Source of the DNA: an uncultured Collinsella sp.
Lineage (GTDB): Bacteria; Actinomycetota; Coriobacteriia; Coriobacteriales; Coriobacteriaceae
Assembly (NCBI GenBank): GCA_900549065.1
Contig: URNC01000039.1
Span: 1-14,242 of the forward strand
DNA length: 14,242 nt
Direction: 5' to 3'
Part shown: piece by piece, positions 7,133 to 13,040 of the stretch
Position numbering within the stretch: the stretch's first letter is position 1
How the letters are laid out: each line of letters starts with the position of its first letter
The notes under the pieces: model-generated
What the model was told of the DNA's origin: nothing
What the model saw: the letters and a program-made list of their open reading frames with translations, nothing else
Database searches by the model: none
Made by a program: the position numbers and the translations under genes

Positions 7133-7158
7133 CTAAAAAGCTAACGTTATGCCCGAAC

Positions 7159-8505
7159 CTACTCGAAGCTCAGCTGCTCCAGACGATCAAAGACCGTGTC
7201 GATACGGGTGAGGAAGTCCCATGGATCAAAGATCTCGTCGAGCTTCTCCTGGCTGACGGTGCAGCGCGGGTCGGCCTCGAGACGCTCCTTAAAGGTGGGG
7301 CCGGAGACACAATCCTGTACCTCGTGCCAGGTTGCCATGGCGTTCTCCTGCACAATGGCGTACGCGTCCTCGCGGGTGATGCCCGTATCGACGAGGGCGA
7401 GCAGCACCTTGGAGGAGAAGATGAGGCCGCGGGTCTTATTGAGGTTGGCCATCATGCGGGCAGGGTACAGCTGCAGGCCGTCGATAACGCGGATGAGGCA
7501 CTGGAACATGTGGTCGAGTGCGATGAAGCTATCGGCCTGGGCGACACGCTCGGCAGAGGAGTGCGAAATGTCACGCTCGTGCCACAGGGCGACGTTATCG
7601 AAGGCGACCTGGGCGTTGGACTTCACGACGCGCGACAGACCGCAGACCTTCTCCATGGTGATGGGATTGCGCTTGTGCGGCATGGCGGAGCTGCCCTTTT
7701 GGCCCTTACGGAACGGCTCCTCGGCCTCGAGCGTATCAGTCTTCTGCAGATTGCGGACCTCGGTCGCGATGCGCTCGCAGGTGGCTGCGGTGGTGGCGAG
7801 AACGCCGGCGAGATAGGCGTGATGGTCGCGGCTGATAACCTGCGTGGACAGCGGGTCGTGAACCAGGCCCAGGTGCTCGCAGACGTACTCCTCGACAAAC
7901 GGCTCGATGGAGCTGTACGTGCCGACAGCGCCCGAGATGGCACCGAAGGCAACATTCTTGCGGGCGTCCTCAAGACGATCCAGATCGCGCTTGAGCTCCC
8001 AGGCCCAAGAGCCAAACTTCATGCCGAAGGTCATCGGCTCGGCGTGGATGCCATGAGTGCGGCCGGCACAGAGCGTGTTGCGCTCCTCAAAGGCGCGACG
8101 CTTGCAAATCTCGCCGAGCTTCTTGACGTCCTCGATGATCAGGTCGCAGGCCTGGGTGAGCTGGTAGCACAGGGCCGTGTCGCCCAGATCGGAGCTGGTC
8201 ATGCCATAGTGAACCCAGCGGCTGGGCTTGGGGTCGCCCTCGGGAACATCGGCATCGATGTATTCCTTCATGTTGGTCAGGAAGGCAATGACGTCGTGGC
8301 GCGTGACTTCCTCGATCTCATCGACCTTCGCCTTCTCAAAGTTGGCATGGTCGCGGATCCACTGGGCCTCGTCTTTGGAAATACCGATCTTGCCGAGCTC
8401 CGCCTGGGCCTCGCAGGCCAGAACCTCGATTTCCTGCCAAATGGCGTACTTGTTCTCGAGGGAGAAGATGTGTCCCATCTCCGGGCGGGTATAGCGATCG
8501 ATCAT
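7159..8505 (-). CDS. purB: Adenylosuccinate lyase
   Basis: Catalyses two fumarate-releasing steps: SAICAR to AICAR in purine synthesis, and adenylosuccinate to AMP. Cytoplasmic homotetramer of the fumarase/aspartase superfamily, whose active sites are shared between subunits. The 448-residue protein shows TRHDVIAF with His70, GRTHGIHAEP (148-157, His151 the family's catalytic His region) and the flexible-loop signature GSSAMPHKRNP (271-281) with the catalytic Ser. The open frame runs upstream to 8571, but AAAAAGGAG (8519-8511) lies 5 bases before the ATG at 8505, and MIDRYTRPEM is the family's usual N-terminus, so 8505 is the start. It is a single-gene unit with its own -10 box and downstream hairpin, not linked to purC here. 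Confidence 0.97.
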   Translation of the reverse strand: MIDRYTRPEMGHIFSLENKYAIWQEIEVLACEAQAELGKIGISKDEAQWIRDHANFEKAKVDEIEEVTRHDVIAFLTNMKEYIDADVPEGDPKPSRWVHYGMTSSDLGDTALCYQLTQACDLIIEDVKKLGEICKRRAFEERNTLCAGRTHGIHAEPMTFGMKFGSWAWELKRDLDRLEDARKNVAFGAISGAVGTYSSIEPFVEEYVCEHLGLVHDPLSTQVISRDHHAYLAGVLATTAATCERIATEVRNLQKTDTLEAEEPFRKGQKGSSAMPHKRNPITMEKVCGLSRVVKSNAQVAFDNVALWHERDISHSSAERVAQADSFIALDHMFQCLIRVIDGLQLYPARMMANLNKTRGLIFSSKVLLALVDTGITREDAYAIVQENAMATWHEVQDCVSGPTFKERLEADPRCTVSQEKLDEIFDPWDFLTRIDTVFDRLEQLSFE

Positions 8506-8549
8506 AGCGGCTCCTTTTTGGTTATTGGCACGTTGGTCGTAACCCAACC

Positions 8550-8555
8550 ATTGTA
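8550..8555 (-). promoter_or_regulatory. Likely -10 box of purB
   Basis: TACAAT on the minus strand (5/6 to TATAAT), 44 bases before the purB ATG, giving a leader of roughly 38 bases. No good -35 hexamer is visible at 16-18 bases. The repeat copy at 8608-8663 begins about 50 bases further upstream. Confidence 0.45.
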
Positions 8556-8607
8556 CCGTGCGCAGGTGCAAGTATGGGCAGTAGGCATTAACCTAACATT
8601 TTGGAAT

Positions 8608-8663
8608 TGGAGCGACCATGAGGACGTCTGCGCATTTGCTTCGCAAATACGCACCGGCTTCAG
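8608..8663 (-). repeat. 56-bp palindromic repeat, copy A (ends in a tRNA-3'-end-like piece)
   Basis: First of two aligned 56-bp copies in the 425-bp stretch between purB and tRNA-Gly, which holds no credible gene. By hand count it matches copy B (8739-8794) at 48 of 56 positions without gaps. It contains a hairpin, ATTTGC-TTC-GCAAAT (8634-8648), extended by GCG/CGC. Read on the minus strand it ends in GTCCTCATGGTCGCTCCA (8625-8608), which has the layout of a tRNA 3' end: T-stem strand, seven acceptor bases, discriminator and CCA, but not the tRNA-Gly sequence. Confidence 0.75.
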
Positions 8664-8738
8664 TGGCATACCGAGATCCGGGGAAGTGCGGGAGCAAAGC
8701 GGGCTGAATCTACCATTCCCGAAACCTTCCTTGCTCCA

Positions 8739-8794
8739 TGGAGCGGGCAACGGGACGTCCGCGTATTTGCTTCGCAAATCCGCACCGGCTTCAG
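8739..8794 (-). repeat. 56-bp palindromic repeat, copy B (ends in a copy of the tRNA-Gly 3' end)
   Basis: Same layout as copy A: hairpin ATTTGC-TTC-GCAAAT (8765-8779) flanked by GCG/CGC and joined to CCGGCTTCAG on the plus strand. On the minus strand it ends in GTCCCGTTGCCCGCTCCA (8756-8739), identical over 18 bases to the 3' end of the intact tRNA-Gly at 8931-8948. The rest of the tRNA is missing, so this is a fragment, not a second gene. A 12-bp palindrome GCTCCATGGAGC (8733-8744) sits on its edge. Confidence 0.8.
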
Positions 8795-8841
8795 GCGCCT
8801 GTCGGCGCCTTCGCCTGCTCGCTACAAACGCTTCGCGTTTG
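8793..8841. repeat. Two further perfect hairpins in the palindrome cluster
   Basis: AGGCGCC (8793-8799) pairs with GGCGCCT (8804-8810) around TGTC. CAAACGC (8825-8831) pairs with GCGTTTG (8835-8841) around TTC. The second has the same TTC loop and GC closing pair as the hairpins in copies A and B, suggesting one family of REP-like palindromes. No T runs follow, so they are not terminators. Confidence 0.65.
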
Positions 8842-8858
8842 CTTAACGCTCGCACCCT

Positions 8859-8876
8859 GTCGGGTTCGAGTCCCGG
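8859..8876 (+). pseudogene. Isolated tRNA T-arm remnant
   Basis: Plus strand reads a T arm, TCGGG-TTCGAGT-CCCGG, with a flanking G and C that also pair. The TTCGAGT loop with GGG/CCC is the same as in the neighbouring tRNA-Gly, but it lies on the opposite strand. No acceptor, D or anticodon arm accompanies it and no CCA follows, so it is a fragment. Confidence 0.55.
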
Positions 8877-8886
8877 CACTTTATTG

Positions 8887-8918
8887 AAAAAAGCACGGAA
8901 CCGTGATGGTGCCGTGCT
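8887..8918 (-). terminator. Rho-independent terminator of tRNA-Gly
   Basis: AGCACGG (8892-8898) pairs with CCGTGCT (8912-8918). On the minus strand the stem runs into a six-T tract (8892-8887). It lies 12 bases beyond the tRNA-Gly CCA end. Confidence 0.88.
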
Positions 8919-8930
8919 TGTGCTCTTAAC

Positions 8931-9005
8931 TGGAGCGGGCAACGGGACTCGAACCCGCGAGTGTCAGCTTGGGAAGCTGATGCCTTACCACTTGGCGATG
9001 CCCGC
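8931..9005 (-). tRNA. tRNA-Gly, anticodon CCC
   Basis: On the minus strand a 75-nt cloverleaf. The acceptor GCGGGCA pairs with TGCCCGC, and the D arm has GCCA and AGTGGTAA. The anticodon arm TCAGC-TTCCCAA-GCTGA gives anticodon CCC (reads GGG). The T arm is GCGGG-TTCGAGT-CCCGT. The discriminator is T and CCA is encoded (8931-8933). It has its own promoter and terminator, so it is a single-tRNA unit. Its last 18 bases recur in repeat copy B at 8739-8756. Confidence 0.96.
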
Positions 9006-9018
9006 TTGTGTGTTGGCT

Positions 9019-9048
9019 AGTATAACGCGGTTGTCTTGTTCGATACAA
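9019..9048 (-). promoter_or_regulatory. Promoter of tRNA-Gly
   Basis: Minus strand: -35 TTGTAT (9048-9043), an 18-base spacer, then -10 TATACT (9024-9019), ending 13 bases before the mature tRNA 5' end. The -10 is strong (5/6) and the -35 is weak. Confidence 0.6.
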
Positions 9049-9070
9049 GGGTGGCGATGCTTGTTTTAGC

Positions 9071-9302
9071 TGTGGAGATTCGTTTGAAAATCGCGTCAAT
9101 TGTGGAGACGAGGACCTTTGACTTCCTGTTCTCCTTATCTTCTACCTGCGCTTTTGCTTGATTGTTGTATTTGAGCTCGATTTGTCAGAAATCGGGCAAG
9201 CTTTTGGTCAGGCTCCGGTACTTACCCGCATGAACCTCGGGGGTAGCCTCATCCTACGCGTCGCAACCTCCCCATGCGGCGCACGAGGGATAAGGAGCAG
9301 CC
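9071..9302 (+). promoter_or_regulatory. Upstream/leader region of the adhesin gene
   Basis: No gene is seen between tRNA-Gly and the adhesin start. The stretch holds two copies of TGTGGAGA exactly 30 bases apart (9071-9078, 9101-9108) and a perfect hairpin CGATTT-GTCAG-AAATCG (9178-9194). A folded segment with TACCC...GGGTA pairing lies at about 9210-9250. CTCCTTATC (9131-9139) is an exact 9-base complement of the adhesin's ribosome-binding region GATAAGGAG (9289-9297). I cannot place a promoter confidently, so whether the upstream pieces are transcribed is unknown. No known riboswitch class is recognised. Confidence 0.35.
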
Positions 9303-12300
9303 ATGTCCAACGCACCCACGCACTCTGTCCACAGCGCAATCGCAACAGGTCCGCTGCTCCTGCTCCTCTTCCTGGTTTTCGGCTGCCTGACACCGGGAGC
9401 CGCATTTGCCGTCGATGGCTACGATCAGCTCGGCTTCCGCACTATTAGCGATGATTGTGGGCCCTTCTTCATCGGCAAGTATGAAGCTCAAGACGCCTCG
9501 ATTGCCTACTGCATGAACCAGGAGCGCCCCGGCCCCACCAAGCCGGGCGGCCCATGGCTCAACTTTGATCAAGGCTGGGTGTGGCTCGACGACGAGTTCG
9601 CGGCAATCGTTTGTCACGGATATCCTACCGCCACGTCGTTTGGCGGTTACCATCTTTCACCCGATCGCGCCCGCGCCGCAACCCAGCTTGCCGTATGGAT
9701 GCTCAACGGCACTACCCATGTCGACGGTACTTACTCTTACACGACCGCTCAGGGCAAAACCAAGAGTGGGCACTTTACCACTGACAATGAAGTCGTGGCG
9801 GCGGCGCGGTGGCTCCACGACAGCGCAAAATCAGGAAGCATCAAAGCCGCTCCGCACCGCGCGCGACGCTATCTAGGAGCCGTATCGGGCGGCAGCAAAC
9901 GTCAAGACATGCTCTATGTACTGCCGGCGGTCTCTGTTTCCTTCAAAAAACAGTCTGCAAACGCCGCCATTACCAGCGGAAACAATACCTATCAGTTTAC
10001 CGGGGCAACATTCGATATTTTTGAGAGCGCCAGCGGCGCGCGTGTCGGCACCATCAAGATGGACAGCAACGGTCGGGCGCAAGCAACACTTCTGCCCAAC
10101 ACGGCATACTACCTAGTTGAAACGAAGGCGCCGGCCGGCTATGTCCCCCGTCGTGATCGCATCGCCTTTACCACGGGGAATGACGGTGGACAGGTCGCCA
10201 TTGATGAACAGCCCGGCACCATTACCTTGCGCATCGCAAAGCTCGATGCCGCGACGAATGCAGGCCCCCAAGTTGGAGCTTCGCTCGCAGGAGCAAAGTT
10301 CACGTGTGTGTCGCAATCAACCCCTGGATGGGCACAAATCCTCACGACCGACGAAAGCGGTCGGGCCACCCTCGCCGATGTCCCCTTAGGAACCTTTACC
10401 ATCTACGAATCAAAAGCCCCCGAGGGCTACCTGCCATCCAACGACAGCTGGACCTATACCGTTGGAGCCGACCAACTCGGCGATTCAGGCGTGGTCGAGA
10501 TCGAATCTCGCGTTTCCGATATCCCCATTGCGTTTAACCTTGAGATTTCCAAATTCAAGGATTACGGCAATAGCGACCAATCCGGCCTGGAGCAGCCGGC
10601 GGGTGGTGTTGTCTTTGAGGTTGTCAGCAACAGCTCTCAGCAGGTTGTTGGCACACTGACCACAAACATCTATGGCTTTGCCTCCACCAAAGATCAGCCC
10701 GAAGCATGGTTCGGCACAGGCAAGCGACCCGCCGGTGTCCACGGAGCCGTCCCATACGACCGTGCCGGCTACACGGTTCGCGAGGTTCCGGAAACCGTCC
10801 CCGAGGGTTTTAAACGTGCAGGGGAATGGACCGTCGGGGCCAATCAGATTTCCGACGGCGCCGAGCTTCAATATATCGTAGACAACCACGCTCTGTCGAC
10901 GCATCTCCAGATTGTAAAACGCGATGCCCAAACAGGCGCTTCTGTTCCCCTAGCCGGATTCACCTTCCAACTCCTCGACAGCAATCACGAACCTGTCTCA
11001 CAAACTTGCTGGTATCCAGCACATAACGTAATGGACACCTTTACGACTGACGCGACCGGGACCGTCACACTGCCCGAATCGCTCGTGCCGGGCACCTATT
11101 ATGTACGCGAAACCTCGGCCAAAGAGCCCTATCTTGTCGGCGAAGAGATCGAGGTAAACATACCCACCGACATGAACCTAACGCCCGTTGCAATCGCCTC
11201 GTATTATGACCACGCCGCGACCGGAAACATCAGAATCGTTAAAACCGATGCCATAGACGGGAGCAGCCTCGCGGGCGCCGTCTTTGAGATCCGTGCCTCG
11301 GGTGATATCGTGCGCCCCGACGGTAGCATTGCCGCGCTCGACGGTGAAACTGTCGCGACCGTCACGACGGATGAAACTGGAGAAGCACGCGCGGACAACC
11401 TCCCACTGGGATCTGACACCGCACGCTACGAGGTTGTCGAGACTCAAGCGCCGGCAGGCTTCTTGCTCGATCAGACAACCCATATTGTCGACCTTACTTA
11501 TGCCGACCAGAAAACACCCGTTGTAGAAGCACGGCTTAACGTATCCGACGATTACACCAAGGTTGATATCTCCAAGGTCGATGCAAGCGGTGAGCAGGAA
11601 GTGGAAGGCGCACAGCTCACCTTATATGGTCCCGATAAAACCGAAATAGACTCCTGGACCTCATCCGACAAGCCACACCGCGTCGAACATCTTGCACCCG
11701 GCACCTACTCGTTGCGCGAAATGATGTCTCCGCGGACCTATGACCTTGCCGAGGAGATAACGTTTGAAATAAAGGATACGGGAGAAGTCCAATCCGTCGC
11801 GATGAAGGATGCGCCCATCGAAATCAAGGGGCAGGTCGACAAGCGTCAGGAACTTGTCCAACCTATCGAAAAGGGCCTGTTGGCTAACGGCGATGGTAAA
11901 AATCGCGCCGCGACGCAAACTAATACGGATGGACTTTTCTCCTATACCATCGACGCTCGAAACGATTCCGCTACTTGGGTTGATGAGTTTACGATTACCG
12001 ATGATCTTGAGTGCGCCAAAGACGGCACGGCGAGATTCATCTCAATCGAAACCCCCGTCGCCATCGGCGACCTCAACGGTCTGTGCAACGTGTGGTATCG
12101 CACGACGCCGTTGGACTCGACAGACGTCGATGAGCCGGCGAACGCGACACTTGACGATGGACACGAAAATCCTTGGCTTGAGTCCGACGAAGTAAAAGAG
12201 AGCCTTGGTGAGGACTGCCGCCTCGTCGATTACGACGGCTGGCGCCTCTGGAAGGCGGATGTCTCGACCACGGAATCCACCACACTCGAGGCGGAAGAGC

Positions 12301-12734
12301 TCGACCTTGCATCCAATACCGTCGTAACAGGCATTCGAATTGAATACGGTGCGGTAGCCGCCGACTTTACGACTCGAAGCGATGCGGATTCTTGGACCCG
12401 CGATGATCTCAAAGATGAGCACGACGACCTTGACGATGCCAAAGCAATCCTTGGCACAGACGCTCGGGGCGCAGTCGTACACATGCAGGCAACGTCGGCT
12501 TATACGCCCCAAACCGCACTCACCAACAGCGCGCGCGTCGATCTTTGCCGCAACGGTGGCGGCGATAAACTTGAGTCACATGACGAGGACAGCGTCATTC
12601 AACGCTGTACCCTACCGCAGGACCTACCGGCAACAGGATCAGTTCCCATCGCCGCTTGCATCACCGCGCTCCTGACCTCGGGTGCCGCAGCCCTATGGTT
12701 CGCTCGCCTTAGGTCGATCCCAAAGAAGCGCTAG
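9303..12734 (+). CDS. Wall-anchored adhesin with thioester domain, six Cna_B-type domains and LPATG sorting signal
   Basis: A 1143-residue surface protein. Order: signal peptide 1-36 (hydrophobic 16-29, cleavage after AFA); thioester (TQXA-type) domain about 37-205, with Cys70 in YCMN and Gln128 in TQLAVW as the predicted thioester pair. Six Cna_B/SpaA-like units follow at about 208-305, 307-408, 411-530, 533-635, 641-748 and 752-838, each with the Glu of the ETxAPxGY-type motif (Glu273, 369, 494, 603, 713, 806). In units 2-6 an early Lys is expected to form an isopeptide bond (Lys313, 417, 539, 647, 758). A longer C-terminal region (about 840-1085) has FSYTIDARNDS and DEFTITDDL. LPATG (1108-1112), a membrane helix and KKR form the anchor. 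Known thioester adhesins bind host amines covalently; that role here is inferred. AAGGAG stands 5 bases before the ATG. No sortase gene is nearby, and it is the only plus-strand gene in the window. Confidence 0.95.
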   Translation: MSNAPTHSVHSAIATGPLLLLLFLVFGCLTPGAAFAVDGYDQLGFRTISDDCGPFFIGKYEAQDASIAYCMNQERPGPTKPGGPWLNFDQGWVWLDDEFAAIVCHGYPTATSFGGYHLSPDRARAATQLAVWMLNGTTHVDGTYSYTTAQGKTKSGHFTTDNEVVAAARWLHDSAKSGSIKAAPHRARRYLGAVSGGSKRQDMLYVLPAVSVSFKKQSANAAITSGNNTYQFTGATFDIFESASGARVGTIKMDSNGRAQATLLPNTAYYLVETKAPAGYVPRRDRIAFTTGNDGGQVAIDEQPGTITLRIAKLDAATNAGPQVGASLAGAKFTCVSQSTPGWAQILTTDESGRATLADVPLGTFTIYESKAPEGYLPSNDSWTYTVGADQLGDSGVVEIESRVSDIPIAFNLEISKFKDYGNSDQSGLEQPAGGVVFEVVSNSSQQVVGTLTTNIYGFASTKDQPEAWFGTGKRPAGVHGAVPYDRAGYTVREVPETVPEGFKRAGEWTVGANQISDGAELQYIVDNHALSTHLQIVKRDAQTGASVPLAGFTFQLLDSNHEPVSQTCWYPAHNVMDTFTTDATGTVTLPESLVPGTYYVRETSAKEPYLVGEEIEVNIPTDMNLTPVAIASYYDHAATGNIRIVKTDAIDGSSLAGAVFEIRASGDIVRPDGSIAALDGETVATVTTDETGEARADNLPLGSDTARYEVVETQAPAGFLLDQTTHIVDLTYADQKTPVVEARLNVSDDYTKVDISKVDASGEQEVEGAQLTLYGPDKTEIDSWTSSDKPHRVEHLAPGTYSLREMMSPRTYDLAEEITFEIKDTGEVQSVAMKDAPIEIKGQVDKRQELVQPIEKGLLANGDGKNRAATQTNTDGLFSYTIDARNDSATWVDEFTITDDLECAKDGTARFISIETPVAIGDLNGLCNVWYRTTPLDSTDVDEPANATLDDGHENPWLESDEVKESLGEDCRLVDYDGWRLWKADVSTTESTTLEAEELDLASNTVVTGIRIEYGAVAADFTTRSDADSWTRDDLKDEHDDLDDAKAILGTDARGAVVHMQATSAYTPQTALTNSARVDLCRNGGGDKLESHDEDSVIQRCTLPQDLPATGSVPIAACITALLTSGAAALWFARLRSIPKKR

Positions 12735-12743
12735 CGCGATGAA

Positions 12744-12779
12744 AAAGCGGGCGAGCCAGTCCCCTGGCTCGCCCGCTTT
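12744..12779. terminator. Bidirectional terminator between convergent genes
   Basis: A 16-bp perfect stem: AAAGCGGGCGAGCCAG (12744-12759) pairs with CTGGCTCGCCCGCTTT (12764-12779) around TCCC. It begins 9 bases after the adhesin stop codon. The minus-strand side ends in a five-T run; the plus-strand side ends in TTT then CAATCATTT. It can end both the adhesin transcript and the convergent minus-strand operon. Confidence 0.92.
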
Positions 12780-12800
12780 CAATCATTTAAATCGCCGCAT

Positions 12801-13019
12801 CTACTCTGCAGACGAAGATCCACCATCAACGATTGCCTGCTCGGACTCAGGAATCCCATCGGCACCCGTACTCTGTTCTTGCTCCACCTCTTCGCTGATT
12901 GCGGAGGCGGGGGTCGAGCCCTTTGCACCCACGATGTAGGCAGCCCCAAATCCTAACGCAATGGCAATCAAGGTCAAAATCACGTAGACAGGCCAATGGC
13001 GCTTAATATACGAAAACAC
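12801..13019 (-). CDS. Small single-pass membrane protein, function unknown
   Basis: A 72-residue protein not recognised as a named family. It has a short basic N-terminus (MFSYIKRH), one hydrophobic helix (about 9-31), then an external Ser/Glu/Gly-rich acidic tail ending in GGSSSAE. Charge layout predicts the N-terminus inside and the tail outside. The start is GTG at 13019 with GGAG 5 bases upstream. It lies 21 bases after the upstream gene's stop codon on the same strand, so the two probably share a transcript that ends at the bidirectional hairpin. It could be an accessory subunit of its neighbour's product, but only position supports this. Confidence 0.8.
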   Translation of the reverse strand: MFSYIKRHWPVYVILTLIAIALGFGAAYIVGAKGSTPASAISEEVEQEQSTGADGIPESEQAIVDGGSSSAE

Positions 13020-13040
13020 GTTGACTCCTTAGAGCTCCGT

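Noticed and set aside
8739..8756. A second tRNA-Gly gene
   Set aside because: Only the last 18 bases of the tRNA are present; the sequence before them is the palindromic repeat, not a T loop, anticodon arm or D arm.
8608..8841. CRISPR array
   Set aside because: Only two full repeat copies, 131 bp apart and imperfect, with no regular spacers and no cas genes nearby.
8502..8942. 146-codon open frame on the minus strand across the purB-tRNA-Gly interval
   Set aside because: It runs through the tRNA-Gly terminator and T-arm remnant, both 56-bp repeats and the purB promoter. The product is low-complexity Arg-rich and has no RBS at its start. It is best read as a false gene made by translating the repeat.
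7324..9069. 581-codon plus-strand open frame
   Set aside because: Antisense to purB and then crossing repeats and tRNA-Gly; no motif. Shadow of purB codon bias.
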